A stretch of 64,000 nucleotides of DNA, taken from Lysinibacillus fusiformis (GTDB lineage: Bacteria; Bacillota; Bacilli; Bacillales_A; Planococcaceae). How positions within the stretch are numbered: the stretch's first letter is position 1; every line of letters begins with the position of its first letter. Where the stretch lies: assembly GCA_030027265.1 (NCBI GenBank), contig JASENG010000002.1:310001-374000 (forward strand), in the 5' to 3' direction. The position numbers and the translations under genes were made by a program. The notes under the pieces are model-generated. The model had not been told where the DNA came from and did no database searches. It saw nothing but the letters and a program-made list of their open reading frames with translations. Shown here piece by piece: positions 1-8,874 of the stretch.

Positions 1-886
1 TAAAGAAGATTGGCAGTTTCATCGTGATGGAGTAGAGTTTTGGATTTAAGATATAGGATTCTATCGCATGAATAATCATGATGATTGCGAAAATATACAC
101 GACATACATAAATCCACCTATTTGGAATGCAATAATCGAGAGCGGAATGAGAGAAATAACAACTCCGATTACAGGCATTAAACCAAAGAAGAAAATCATG
201 ATTGCCAAGCCTAGAATATTTGGGAATCCTAAGATAAGTAAACCAATAACCGTTAAAACAGTGTTAATAGTTGAAATCATAATTTGAACTTTAATGGCTA
301 ATCCAAAAGTATTTAAAAAACTAGTACCAAATAGCACCACTTGGTTATATACTTTTTCTGTTTGGATGGTTTTAAAGGACTTGCAAAAGATTTTGATTTT
401 ATCTATTTCCAAAATAAAAAAGAAGCTCAATAAAAGCGCCATAAACGCTTCCAATAAAAATGTACTGATATCCCCTATTTTATCAAGGATTGTTCCACCA
501 ATATCTTTTAAAATTCCTTCCATATCAAGATTCAGGATAAACCCATAAATTCTTTCAGGAATCATCTCTCGATATAGTTCAATATTGAAAGACGAGCTTT
601 GCACAATGATAGCTGATAATTGGCTGATAGCAGCTGGCAAATAACGATAACCGGTAGTTCCTACAACAACCAAAATCAGCGTATACATAAAGATCAATAA
701 GAGCTTGGGCCGTTTTAATGGTTGGGGCAATATATGTAGAATCTTTACAAATATCGTATAGGCTAGATAAGTGATAATAAATGTTAACAATAAAAAATTT
801 AATGCATTTGCAAAAAAGAACAGGAGACCGATAATGAAAATCATAATGATCCACTTTAAATTCACTTTATCTTTTAACCAACTCAT
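1..886 (-). CDS. AI-2E family transporter (permease), 3' end off window
   Basis: Read from an ATG at 886 behind a GAAGGAGATAG ribosome site; about 295 codons stay open to the left edge, so the C-terminus is missing. The protein begins MSWLKDKVNLK and has hydrophobic segments near residues 11-30, 31-50, 62-80, 140-160, 205-220, 224-255 and 258-275, as in the polytopic AI-2E/YhhT permease family. The stretch HAIESYILNPKLYS near residue 273 fits the conserved C-terminal part of that family. Members are poorly characterised; autoinducer export, ion antiport and other substrates have been proposed, so the substrate here is unknown. It appears to be a single-gene transcription unit. Confidence 0.85.
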   Translation of the reverse strand, partial: MSWLKDKVNLKWIIMIFIIGLLFFFANALNFLLLTFIITYLAYTIFVKILHILPQPLKRPKLLLIFMYTLILVVVGTTGYRYLPAAISQLSAIIVQSSSFNIELYREMIPERIYGFILNLDMEGILKDIGGTILDKIGDISTFLLEAFMALLLSFFFILEIDKIKIFCKSFKTIQTEKVYNQVVLFGTSFLNTFGLAIKVQIMISTINTVLTVIGLLILGFPNILGLAIMIFFFGLMPVIGVVISLIPLSIIAFQIGGFMYVVYIFAIIMIIHAIESYILNPKLYSITMKLPIFF

Positions 887-1259
887 TTTCTATCTCCTTC
901 ATTTCACATATAACTCCTAGAAAATCAATTTAAATTAAACATGCTGTATTTTATAAATGAAAGTTGCTACTTTCCTTAAAATATAGTTTGATTTTTTAAA
1001 GCGTAGCATGAAAGGACACGTATAAACAATACTAAAACCTTCCTTTTCGACAAGAAATGAGATTTTTCACAAAATAGACATGATTCTAAAATAATATTAG
1101 GTTTAATGCACTTTCTATGGCTGTGATTGCTTGATTGCACTGAGAAATTGCTTTATTAAACTTAAAAATTTACCGGGCATTTTTTGCTTTTATCGGTCAA
1201 TCGTAACTTTATAGGACAGTTTTCGAAATTAACCGGACAATTCTCCCTATAACATATGA
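887..1259. other. Intergenic region with degenerate GGAA/TTCC-type repeat
   Basis: No gene is supported in these bases. Around 1170-1250 there are degenerate motifs (TACCGGGCATTTTTTGC, AACCGGACAATTCTCC) that resemble the dispersed intergenic repeat seen far more clearly at 16701-17130, 28213-28830 and 32265-32450. The promoter of the permease gene should lie just right of 886 but no convincing -35/-10 pair stands out. Confidence 0.4.
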
Positions 1260-1295
1260 AAGGAGTATGAATCTGTGATTCGATTCATACTCCTT
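1260..1295 (-). terminator. Terminator of trhO
   Basis: A 14-bp perfect stem, AAGGAGTATGAATC pairing with GATTCATACTCCTT around an 8-base loop, sits 5 bases beyond the trhO stop codon. Its T-tract on the minus strand is weak. Confidence 0.7.
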
Positions 1296-1299
1296 GTTA

Positions 1300-2259
1300 T
1301 TAGATATGCTGCCAGTTCTTTTCTAATTCAGAAATAACCGCGCGTACATGCTCATCTGACAGATTATGTTTTGCGATGTAGCGATTGCGAGGATGTTTTG
1401 TACACTCAATCGTACAGCCGCCAAGATGTTTGGCTTCATTTTCTTCTGAAGCTAAAATATGCTTGTTGCATTCCGGGTTGGCACATTTCACGTAACGCTC
1501 GCAAGGAGTGCCATCATAGTGGTCCTTCCCTACTACAACATGCTCTACTTGATTAATAGGTACCGTGATACGCTCGTCAAATACATACATTTGACCATCC
1601 CATAGCTGACCTTTTGCCACTGGATCCTTACTATAAGTTGCAATGCCGCCATGAAGCTGGCCTACATCTTCGCCAATACCTTCAGCCTTCAACCATCCCG
1701 AGAATTTCTCGCAGCGTATTCCGCCTGTACAGTAAGTAAGCACACGTTTCCCTTCGAAGATTTCTTTGTTGGCACGTACCCAGGCAGGTGTATCACGGAA
1801 TGTTTCTACCTCTGGGCGAATTGCTCCGCGGAAGTGCCCCACATCGTACTCGTATGTATTGCGTACATCTAGCACGACTGTGTCTTCACGCTGCATTTCC
1901 TCCATGAACTGGGCAGGCGTTAAATACCTACCCGTAATTTCATGCGGATTTATATCCTCTTCCAAGCCCAGATGCACAAGCTCCGGTCTTGGTCGTACCT
2001 TCATCTTTTTGAAGGCATGTTCTTGTACTTCATCTATTTTAAAAACAATCCCCTCAAACAAAGGATGACTTTTCATCATGTCCATATAAGCATTTGTCTC
2101 TTCAATAGAACCTGATACTGTTCCATTAATGCCTTCTCGGGCAACAATAATACGGCCCTTTAAGTTTAAGTCCTTACAGCTTTGTAAATGTTCCTCAGCA
2201 AAGCTGGCAGGGTCTTCAATCGTTGTATAATGATAATATAATAAAACTCGATAATCCAT
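1300..2259 (-). CDS. trhO: tRNA uridine(34) hydroxylase TrhO (rhodanese family)
   Basis: The 319-residue product starts [16 protein letters not shown] at an ATG at 2259 behind GGTGGAG; an ATG six codons earlier has no ribosome site. The N-terminal region is the acylphosphatase-like UPF0176 domain ([12 protein letters not shown]...[11 protein letters not shown] style), followed by a rhodanese domain with the active loop [11 protein letters not shown] near residue 180 and a cysteine-rich tail ([19 protein letters not shown]). This is the TrhO (YceA/YbfQ) family, which hydroxylates U34 of tRNA to ho5U in an oxygen-dependent way ahead of cmo5/mo5U formation. The length matches the Firmicutes form. 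It stands alone between its own terminator and unrelated genes. Confidence 0.92.
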   Translation of the reverse strand: MDYRVLLYYHYTTIEDPASFAEEHLQSCKDLNLKGRIIVAREGINGTVSGSIEETNAYMDMMKSHPLFEGIVFKIDEVQEHAFKKMKVRPRPELVHLGLEEDINPHEITGRYLTPAQFMEEMQREDTVVLDVRNTYEYDVGHFRGAIRPEVETFRDTPAWVRANKEIFEGKRVLTYCTGGIRCEKFSGWLKAEGIGEDVGQLHGGIATYSKDPVAKGQLWDGQMYVFDERITVPINQVEHVVVGKDHYDGTPCERYVKCANPECNKHILASEENEAKHLGGCTIECTKHPRNRYIAKHNLSDEHVRAVISELEKNWQHI

Positions 2260-2575
2260 GTTTGCTCCACCTATCATTCATATTTGCAGGATATACCTGA
2301 TAGCAAGAAAAGCGAAAGCGGCTCTTTCAGACTTCAATCAACGCAACGCGGGAGTCTTGCCGCTATAGCTAGACACTTATATATTAATGCTTTCTTATAA
2401 AAAGTATATTTAAATAATATATGAAATGGCGGTATTTCTCCACCGTAAAAAATTACATGTTTTAAGCTGTCGTGCATAATACATATGCAGCCTGTTTTTG
2501 TTTTAATAATTATGCACGTTAATTGGGAGTTACAAGACTTTTGTTCTAGTTCTAGGAGTATTCTCCTTTTGGGTT
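2260..2575. other. Intergenic region, no gene seen
   Basis: The bases hold a short GC-richer patch at about 2300-2360 and the near-palindromic pair TCGTGCATAATAC/TAATTATGCACG around 2475-2520. I see no start site with a ribosome binding site and no recognisable protein. Confidence 0.3.
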
Positions 2576-3019
2576 TCAATAAATCGGTAAATATATTCTC
2601 ACTTCCTCCTCATCCTCATCCGGATGGTAGGTCTCCACGATATATGATTCAAGGTTTCTCTTATATTCTTGTTCTTCTATCCATTCCATCAACTTCGAAT
2701 GAAGAATACCAATACCGGATGTTTTGCCCCTAGCTGTAGCATATCGCTGTTCTATTTCAATCAGTTCCATTCCAGCTGGAACCTTTTTCAAACGCTCATC
2801 CACCATTAATCCTACTATATAATCTCCCACAAGATGGGCACTATCTCTTTTAGGTTCGAATAGAGCTATTTCTATCCCCATATGATTGTCTAATTCTTCT
2901 GATCGACTTAATAATTGCTTTGCAAGTGCAGGGACTTCCTGATTAAAATTTTCATAGGAACCGTTTCCTTTTAAGCCCACTACCTTAAATTTTTTCTTAA
3001 TGCTTTTAAATTCTCCCAT
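2576..3019 (-). CDS. GyrI-like / effector-binding domain protein
   Basis: 147 residues beginning MGEFKSIKKKFKVVGLKGNG. The pattern of an opening beta strand, a central ELDNHMGIEIALFEP segment, Y-x-VGLMVD and a closing AVRIYLPIY-like strand (here EEEVRIYLPIY) fits the GyrI-like/AraC effector-binding (SHV-fold) domain without a DNA-binding domain. Stand-alone members bind small molecules or hydrolyse cyclopropanoid/DNA-damaging agents; which applies here cannot be told. The start has an AGGGG ribosome site (ATAAAGAGGGG). It is transcribed alone, upstream of trhO on the same strand. Confidence 0.7.
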   Translation of the reverse strand: MGEFKSIKKKFKVVGLKGNGSYENFNQEVPALAKQLLSRSEELDNHMGIEIALFEPKRDSAHLVGDYIVGLMVDERLKKVPAGMELIEIEQRYATARGKTSGIGILHSKLMEWIEEQEYKRNLESYIVETYHPDEDEEEVRIYLPIY

Positions 3020-3105
3020 ACAAACCCCTCTTTATCTTTTCCGACTTCTTAATCCAAATTAGAAGTTCTCCTCAAATCAATAAAAATCCTTCTTCAATGA
3101 AAAAA

Positions 3106-3130
3106 GCAACTGCATATTTCATGCAATTGC
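3106..3130 (-). terminator. Terminator of the GGDEF-EAL gene
   Basis: GCAACTGCAT pairs with ATGCAATTGC with one G-U pair, followed on the minus strand by TTTTTTC. It lies 10 bases after the stop at 3140. Confidence 0.8.
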
Positions 3131-3139
3131 CTCTGTTAA

Positions 3140-5230
3140 TTATATTTTATCATTTATGAATCTCTTTTTTAATAATGCCGGGATTTCCTCAAAAGATACC
3201 GGTTTACTAAAAAGATATCCTTGGATGTGATGACAGCCGAATCTTTTCAAATATTCTAATTGACTCTCTTCTTCAACGCCTTCAGCGATTATCCCTTTTT
3301 CTAAGCTGGCAGCCATAGAAATAATCGTACGTACTATTGCTTCTTGCCCTGCACCATTAATATTTTGTACAAAAGATTGATCGATTTTAAGCGTTTCAAT
3401 AGGAAGTATCCCTAGATAGCTTAGGGAAGAATAACCTGTACCAAAATCATCAAGAAATACATCGACCCCTAGCTTCCTTAAACGATTAAGCTTTTTCACA
3501 ATTTTTTCTGCATCTTTCATCATGATGCTCTCTGTTAATTCAATTTTAAACAATTTGGGGTTAAAATTAGCCTCTTCTAATATTTGTTTTAGCCTTTCAA
3601 CACATTGTTCGTTTTCAAATTGTCGTGTTGATACATTAACAGATAAATATGGCTTAAACTCGCTGTTCTTATATAATTCATTAAACTTTGTGCAAGCTGT
3701 TCGGATCACCCATTCGCCTAATGGCAGAATCAGGCCCGATTCCTCAGCTATCGGAATAAACTCAGCTGGGGATATATATCCTAATGTTGGATCATTCCAG
3801 CGCAGCAGTGCTTCAAAACCTACAATTCCTGCACTACACGTATCTATGATTGGTTGATAGTGTAAGTTTAAAGCGTCGTTCGTTTTTATCGCCTGCCGTA
3901 AAGCCTGTAAAATATCCAATTTTCTGACGATATCTTCTGAAAAGTCAGTATGATACATTTTATAAGTGTTTTTACCATCCTTTTTCGCAGCATTCAATGC
4001 TTGGTCTGCGAATATAATCAGCTTCTCCGCATCACCTGTATCATCTGGGAACATACTTATTCCAATACTTGCTGTCAATTCATAACTTCTTACACCCAAA
4101 TGAATGGGTTGAAGTATCTCATCATTTATTCTTTGAGCAAATATTTTAACATGGTTTAACTCTTTAATATTTTGCAATAGAATGATAAATTCATCCCCGC
4201 CGACTCTTGAAACAATCCCTTCGTTTCCTATGATTGAACTTAATCGCTTTGCAATAATCCTAAGTACATTATCTCCAATAGTATGTCCAAGTGTATCATT
4301 TATCCATTTGAATTGATCAAGATCAAAATATAGAACAGCTAATTTGGATCCTGTCTCCTTTGCATTCAAAATGGACTCATTTAGCAGCTGTTCAAATCGT
4401 CTGCGGTTCGGCAACTTCGTTAGTTCATCATTGAACGCCATAAATTCCAGTTGTTCTTCTGCCATACGACGTTGCTGGATATCTGCCACTACACCGTTTA
4501 GTCTTACTATATCACCTGTGTCATTGAATATTGGGGTTGTGAAATTTGAAATCCATTTTATATTTTGTTGAGCATCAATTATTCGATATTCCAGATAAAG
4601 TGTCTGACCCTCTGCCAATTTTTGTTGCATTGCATCTACACGTTCACGGTCCTCGGGATAAATTATTCCCATTAAAAGATTGGAGTTTTGCAAGAAATCC
4701 TCTTGAGAGTATCCAAATATTTTTTTACATGCCGAAGAAATTTGAAAGAGCTCCTGCTTCTCGAAATCACTCGACCATACACAGACATCGATGTTATTGA
4801 ACACATTTTCCAATTCGATTTTTGTGTTTTCCAGCTCTCGCTGCATCTGATTTTTTTCCGTCATATCTTTCACAATGCCTACAACACCAATTATCTTGTT
4901 TTCAACAATGACCGGCACTGAGGTACCGTATAGTTCAATAATATTACCAGATTTATGTTTAATCGCGACATCGAAGCTTTTTATATTGCCATTCATTGAT
5001 ACATCTGTAAAAGCTTCGATCATGTGTTCTTTGTATTCTTCAGTTACTATATCTGAAAAATAAAATTTAGAGAACTCCTCGTCTGTATATCCTGCTAACT
5101 CCATCGCCATATCATTAATAATGATAAACTTTCCATTTATATCCATTGCATAGCATGGATCAGGATTCGATTCAAATAGGGATTTATAGATTGCAAACAA
5201 AGTAGTTGAATCATCATAGATGGGATGCAT
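3140..5230 (-). CDS. PAS-PAS-GGDEF-EAL c-di-GMP signalling protein
   Basis: 696 residues with no membrane segment or signal peptide. Two PAS sensor domains (about residues 10-125 and 140-255) precede a GGDEF domain (about 265-425) and an EAL domain (about 440-690). The cyclase signature is intact (SRVGGDEF, FDLDQFKWIND), with no RxxD inhibitory site in the usual place five residues upstream. The EAL domain keeps EALLRW, ELTES, DDFGTGYSS, LKIDQSF and IAEGVE, so it should bind metal and hydrolyse c-di-GMP. Both activities look possible; which dominates is probably set by the PAS domains. It is a single cytosolic protein with its own terminator and no partner gene beside it. Confidence 0.93.
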   Translation of the reverse strand: MHPIYDDSTTLFAIYKSLFESNPDPCYAMDINGKFIIINDMAMELAGYTDEEFSKFYFSDIVTEEYKEHMIEAFTDVSMNGNIKSFDVAIKHKSGNIIELYGTSVPVIVENKIIGVVGIVKDMTEKNQMQRELENTKIELENVFNNIDVCVWSSDFEKQELFQISSACKKIFGYSQEDFLQNSNLLMGIIYPEDRERVDAMQQKLAEGQTLYLEYRIIDAQQNIKWISNFTTPIFNDTGDIVRLNGVVADIQQRRMAEEQLEFMAFNDELTKLPNRRRFEQLLNESILNAKETGSKLAVLYFDLDQFKWINDTLGHTIGDNVLRIIAKRLSSIIGNEGIVSRVGGDEFIILLQNIKELNHVKIFAQRINDEILQPIHLGVRSYELTASIGISMFPDDTGDAEKLIIFADQALNAAKKDGKNTYKMYHTDFSEDIVRKLDILQALRQAIKTNDALNLHYQPIIDTCSAGIVGFEALLRWNDPTLGYISPAEFIPIAEESGLILPLGEWVIRTACTKFNELYKNSEFKPYLSVNVSTRQFENEQCVERLKQILEEANFNPKLFKIELTESIMMKDAEKIVKKLNRLRKLGVDVFLDDFGTGYSSLSYLGILPIETLKIDQSFVQNINGAGQEAIVRTIISMAASLEKGIIAEGVEEESQLEYLKRFGCHHIQGYLFSKPVSFEEIPALLKKRFINDKI

Positions 5231-5341
5231 CTGTACTGCCTCACTTTAATAGTTAATAGTATTAAAAGAATATATCAGTTTTTAGGAATATTCAATTTTT
5301 AAATAATATTCTACTTTTTTTAATAAAACAGCTAGGAATGA

Positions 5342-5719
5342 TCAATTTATCTCTAATTGTCCATTTTCGAACAATGATTGCTTCTTATAACTACCATTTG
5401 GAAAGATAAACGTCCAAGGCATACTAACTCTGGATGGTACAGTGAACGCAGGTAGAGTAAATACTTCGTCTGCAATAGCCTCTCCTTGTATGCTATAAAG
5501 TAATCTTTTGTTATCAAAAATGAGCGGATTGTCCGTAAAATTATGGACCAATACCGTTATAAGCAATGCTTCTTCATGGTTGATGGCTACTCTTAGGGTC
5601 GTAAATTGTATATTGGATTGGGCTGAATGTTTTGTTTCATTAAATATTCGTTCTATATCTTCTCGGTCCTTTTGAGCCAAAGCTTTGTTCCAAGACGCTT
5701 CAAATTGTAATTGTTGCAT
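5342..5719 (-). CDS. SLAP domain-containing protein
   Basis: The ATG at 5719 follows AAGAGGTGA and gives a 125-residue product starting MQQLQFEASWNKALAQKDRE; an upstream in-frame ATG adds 16 residues without a ribosome site. The W-x-KAL-x-x-KDRE opening and the closing PSRVSMPWTFIFPNGSY segment match the short SLAP-domain proteins of Bacillales, which are found near accessory Sec (SecA2) systems or as stand-alone genes. No signal peptide is visible. The function is not established, and no sec gene lies in this window. Confidence 0.75.
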   Translation of the reverse strand: MQQLQFEASWNKALAQKDREDIERIFNETKHSAQSNIQFTTLRVAINHEEALLITVLVHNFTDNPLIFDNKRLLYSIQGEAIADEVFTLPAFTVPSRVSMPWTFIFPNGSYKKQSLFENGQLEIN

Positions 5720-5851
5720 TTCGAAAATCACCTCTTGATGGAAGTGTAACATATGTAAGAAGAACACTGGGATTTGTTATTATCATTGAGAAAATGTGCC
5801 TTGCCTCAAACGATTTATTAGAATTTATTTTTTTGTATAGTGAATTTGCGA

Positions 5852-6185
5852 TTAAACCAATATCTCAGGTGTGGTGCCGCTCTTTCTTTTATCAATATTC
5901 AATATATATTGCCACACTTCATTTTCAAAAACTAATAGATTAATGGGAAATCGTCGAAACTTCCAAATCGATGGGTAAAACTTATTGGCGGTACTCTTAG
6001 TGGAAGCTTGAGCTCTCGTTTAAAATGTTCTTCAACTTTAAATACTGCTTCTGCTGCGGTTGTGTAGCCAATTTCAGTAAATATTTCTTCGAATGGTGCA
6101 GGAGCATCTTTATCTTGAGTGTTTCCATATACTTGTCCATGGTTGAAAGCAAAATGATAATGCACAGTGAACTAAATTTATTCAT
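5852..6185 (-). pseudogene. Decayed lipoprotein-like gene (frameshifts and internal loss)
   Basis: A good ribosome site (GGGAGATAAAA) precedes an ATG at 6185 opening MNKFSSLC. The homologous-looking reading continues in another frame (HYHFAFNHGQVYGNT, then APAPFEEIFTEIGYTTAAEA and RVPPISFTHRFGSF) and stops at a TAG at 5932. Beyond that stop a third frame reads LVFENEVWQYILNIDKR and KSGTTPEILV up to a TAA at 5852. The three pieces look like successive parts of one Bacillus secreted or lipoprotein family, from memory of that family, with the signal peptide and a central block of perhaps 50 residues missing. It is either a pseudogene or a badly damaged copy. Confidence 0.6.
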
Positions 6186-6340
6186 TTTTATCTCCCTAAA
6201 TAATTGTTAGGGAGATTTTCTCCAAGATGAGTGGAACTATCCTATATTGAGCCTTCATTATGATCGTTTCCATGTATAATTTAATAGTGTTGTTCATCTA
6301 TTTTTAGCATGATTGATAGTAGAGAAGCGGATCATAGCTG

Positions 6341-6544
6341 ATGATGACCATTTTGGAAAATATAAGAGAAATAACTCTGGCAGTTTTCATAATTTCCAGC
6401 GTTATTTATCGGCGGCAGCTGAGGTTGGCAAAATGGCAGCGAAAGCTTACTAAGGGCGAGCTGATTATGTATTTGATATTGTCGATCACGATTCCTGTGT
6501 TTTTATTAAGCTATCTAATTGAATTTTTGGGGGATGCTGCATGA
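6341..6544 (+). CDS. Small hypothetical membrane protein
   Basis: 67 residues, starting MMTILENIREITL, with hydrophobic stretches at about 7-22 and 43-62 separated by a basic loop (RRQLRLAKWQRKLTK), which suggests a two-pass membrane peptide. No clear ribosome site precedes the tandem ATG ATG, and I do not recognise a family. It converges on the gene at 6660. The loop charge pattern is what argues for a real protein; otherwise the support is thin. Confidence 0.4.
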   Translation: MMTILENIREITLAVFIISSVIYRRQLRLAKWQRKLTKGELIMYLILSITIPVFLLSYLIEFLGDAA

Positions 6545-6659
6545 AGCTGAATTCGGACATGAAATCAGTATTTTGGGAGGAAGTGCCGCCAAATTTGTAA
6601 TTTATCCCTCCACTTGGGAAATTCGAGAGTTTCGGGATCACATTACCCTCGCTCTTAAC

Positions 6660-7109
6660 CTATCGCACTTCTATAACAAAAGCATAGCCAGCGCTCCCTC
6701 TTTCCCAGCTTGCCGAAACATCATAAACGTAAACCCCTTTTTCCTCTGGCGCGATTAATACATTACCACTCATCGAAACACTTTCTGCCTCTTCGTTGCT
6801 TACCCATCTATTGACAGTCAAACTCTTTTCGATCGGCTCTTTTTTAAACTCGATTTTCACCTCAGATTCTGGAGATACAGCCACTGGCTTCAGTTTTTCA
6901 AAGTTAATAAGCTCTGGTGGAGAAATCATATCGACACAGCTATATCTTAAGGCACCCCCCCAACAATACGACCCCTGAGCTGATTCAATTTTTTTACCTT
7001 GTGCAGTTATGATCGGTTTCGGTGGATTGTTACTAAATAATCCTATACATAAATAAATAGCGGCACCTACCACAACGAATATCATTAAAGAAATAAACCC
7101 TTTTTTCAT
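6660..7109 (-). CDS. Membrane-anchored hypothetical protein
   Basis: 149 residues with an N-terminal membrane anchor (about residues 5-26), then a predicted extracytoplasmic domain carrying IESAQGSYCWGG and SCVDMISPPELI, two cysteines that could pair. The rest alternates hydrophobic and polar residues like a beta sandwich and ends SAGYAFVIEVR. The ribosome site is AGGAGGGG. Similar anchored proteins with a QGSYCW motif occur in Bacillus but I know no function. It is separated from the DUF4956 gene upstream by a terminator. Confidence 0.75.
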   Translation of the reverse strand: MKKGFISLMIFVVVGAAIYLCIGLFSNNPPKPIITAQGKKIESAQGSYCWGGALRYSCVDMISPPELINFEKLKPVAVSPESEVKIEFKKEPIEKSLTVNRWVSNEEAESVSMSGNVLIAPEEKGVYVYDVSASWERGSAGYAFVIEVR

Positions 7110-7177
7110 TCAAACCCCTCCTTACTAGCTTAGTCGCGAAATTTTGAAGATAGTTTCAACGAATGGAGAAAAAATAA

Positions 7178-7211
7178 AATCATCCTCACCTAATTCAAAG
7201 TGAGGATGATT
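7178..7211 (-). terminator. Terminator of the VTC-DUF4956 operon
   Basis: AATCATCCTCAC pairs perfectly with GTGAGGATGATT, and the minus strand continues into TTATTTTTTC. It lies 12 bases beyond the DUF4956 stop codon. Confidence 0.85.
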
Positions 7212-7222
7212 CATTTCATTTC

Positions 7223-7906
7223 CTATGCTGTAAAATTGCCGTCATAGCTTAACATGATTGCGGATTTCACGCCATCAATGTTAGAAATATTGTTGATAAA
7301 GCTCATATCATTTTCTTTCACACGAATTTCGTATGTTACTTCAAAGTCATTCCCGGGCATCACAGATTTTGACTTAATAGAGTGTTTTTTTACATGCTCC
7401 GAAATAACATGCTCCATTGTTTTTTCAATAGATGTTTCATCATAGCGAACGACTAATAGATAAGGATTTTCTACTTTAATACGGTTCCCGAATAGAATCA
7501 ATACTGCACCAATCAAAATCGAACCAATAATGACTAATGGAATGAAGCCAGCACCGCATAAAATACCCGAAACGATTGCCCAGAAGAGATACACGATATC
7601 CATCGGGTCTTTAATCGGTGTTCTAAAACGCACAATTGATAATGCCCCAACCATCCCTAATGACAGCATAACATTGGACGAAATCCCGATAATGATTAAA
7701 GCCGTTGCCATCGACATGATGACTAAAGAAATATTAAACGTATGGGAGTAAATAACACCTGAAAAAGTCTTCTTATATACATAGAAAATTAATAACCCTA
7801 TTAAAAAAGATGCTAATAATCCAATCACCGAATCCGTAATTGAAAAGCTGCTTGTTTTTTCTAAAATACTAGATTTAAAAATATCATCAAAATTTAAAGT
7901 TTCCAT
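7223..7906 (-). CDS. DUF4956 domain-containing membrane protein
   Basis: 227 residues with about four membrane segments (roughly 25-45, 57-80, 85-100 and 110-140) and a cytosolic C-terminal domain. The conserved segment MVGALSIVRFRTPIKDPMD around residue 85-105 is the hallmark of DUF4956. This family is regularly encoded beside VTC-type polyphosphate polymerases, sometimes with CotH kinases, and is presumed to form part of the same membrane system. Here it follows the VTC gene by 28 bases in one operon controlled by the promoter at 8673-8705. The function is inferred from context only. Confidence 0.88.
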   Translation of the reverse strand: METLNFDDIFKSSILEKTSSFSITDSVIGLLASFLIGLLIFYVYKKTFSGVIYSHTFNISLVIMSMATALIIIGISSNVMLSLGMVGALSIVRFRTPIKDPMDIVYLFWAIVSGILCGAGFIPLVIIGSILIGAVLILFGNRIKVENPYLLVVRYDETSIEKTMEHVISEHVKKHSIKSKSVMPGNDFEVTYEIRVKENDMSFINNISNIDGVKSAIMLSYDGNFTA

Positions 7907-7934
7907 TTTTCATTTCCTCCATTATTCTATTAGG

Positions 7935-8633
7935 TTACCCAAACATTCTGCTGATTTGATATTTCGAATAGGTTCCTTTTTTCCGATTTCCAAGCTGCAG
8001 TAAATACTTAATGACATCCGGGATAAATTCGTCATACTTCACTTCAAGAATGACAACATCCGGGTTTGTTTCAACCATAGCCAGGTCGGGATTTAACAAG
8101 TCGTTGTTTCGGAAGCTTGTTTTGATATCGCTATCAAACGTTACACGGACATTCCCTTGATCATATATAAACACTTCCCTCACATAATCAACTACCGTTA
8201 CAGGCTTTATTTGAAATAGGTTCATTTGCATATATAAATCCTGGATAAGCAGTCTCGGATCATTCTCCATCCAAGCGATGTCACCGATTCTTATTTTTTC
8301 ATATTCCTCTCTCGTCATCGGGCATTTTTGTTTATAGGTAAGATTATTTCGTTTACTTTTTTTCTCTAAGTTTAAGAAATTCATATTGTAATCATAGAGT
8401 CTCACGCGAAACTTATCCCGTTGATAAAACCCTTCCTTTTTCTCGGTCAGTACTTTGTTATCGAAGTTATCAAAGTACACACTGCGAATTAAATATTTGC
8501 CATTTTCCTTGGCGTAAGGATCGACTTTCATGAAATGCTTCAATTTATTTCTAAGAAGGTAGCAATCCATTTTTGTAATTTCATGCTTAAGTTCTGTTCG
8601 CCCCATCACACCGTTTAAGCGTCTAGCTTCCAT
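7935..8633 (-). CDS. VTC-domain polyphosphate polymerase family protein
   Basis: 232 residues; the ATG at 8633 follows GGAGAAAG. The sequence shows the VTC tunnel-fold pattern: RTELKHEI near the start, SVYFDN, YQRDKFRVRLYDYN with alternating basic residues, LNLEKKSKRNNLTYKQK and a late VILEVKYDEFIP. Those basic strands and the acidic ExK residues bind ATP and the growing chain in the yeast Vtc4 family, so the expected reaction is polyphosphate synthesis from ATP. There is no membrane segment; the following DUF4956 protein would supply one. The missing companion in this locus is a CotH-type kinase. Its promoter carries the conserved 11-bp repeat pair. Confidence 0.87.
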   Translation of the reverse strand: MEARRLNGVMGRTELKHEITKMDCYLLRNKLKHFMKVDPYAKENGKYLIRSVYFDNFDNKVLTEKKEGFYQRDKFRVRLYDYNMNFLNLEKKSKRNNLTYKQKCPMTREEYEKIRIGDIAWMENDPRLLIQDLYMQMNLFQIKPVTVVDYVREVFIYDQGNVRVTFDSDIKTSFRNNDLLNPDLAMVETNPDVVILEVKYDEFIPDVIKYLLQLGNRKKGTYSKYQISRMFG

Positions 8634-8672
8634 CTGTCTTTCTCCTTTGCTGTGTTATCTCGTCTGAATCAC

Positions 8673-8705
8673 ATTATTAGGGACAAACCTTAAACAAACC
8701 TTAAA
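8673..8705 (-). promoter_or_regulatory. Response-regulator boxes and -10 of the VTC operon
   Basis: On the minus strand TTTAAGGTTTG occurs twice in exact tandem (8705-8695 and 8694-8684), then TCCC, then the -10-like TAATAAT (8679-8673), 40 bases before the VTC start. The same box-box-TCNN-TAATAAT arrangement lies before the DUF4353 gene at 10929-10961. Eleven-base direct repeats replacing the -35 are typical of OmpR/PhoB-type activators, so the neighbouring regulator is the obvious candidate. Confidence 0.75.
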
Positions 8706-8851
8706 GAATTGTTTTCTTTAAAAAAACTTGTATCCCTAGCTTAATGGGACAAATCCACAACCATCACACCTTGTTTTGTCTCGAAACTCGCCGGTATAAG
8801 TAGTTGCTAAGACTTTCCTCACCATCAGGCCCCTTACTGCAACAAAAAAAA

Positions 8852-8873
8852 GAGACTGCATTTCTGCAATCTC
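8852..8873 (-). terminator. Terminator of the two-component operon
   Basis: GAGACTGCA pairs with TGCAATCTC with one mismatch/wobble, and the minus strand continues TTTTTTTTG. It lies 2 bases after the histidine kinase stop and isolates that operon from the VTC operon. Confidence 0.8.
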
Positions 8874-8874
8874 C

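Noticed and set aside
2334-2579. Open frame of 81 codons on the minus strand
   Set aside because: No ribosome site, no recognisable residues, and it lies in an intergenic stretch with mixed composition.
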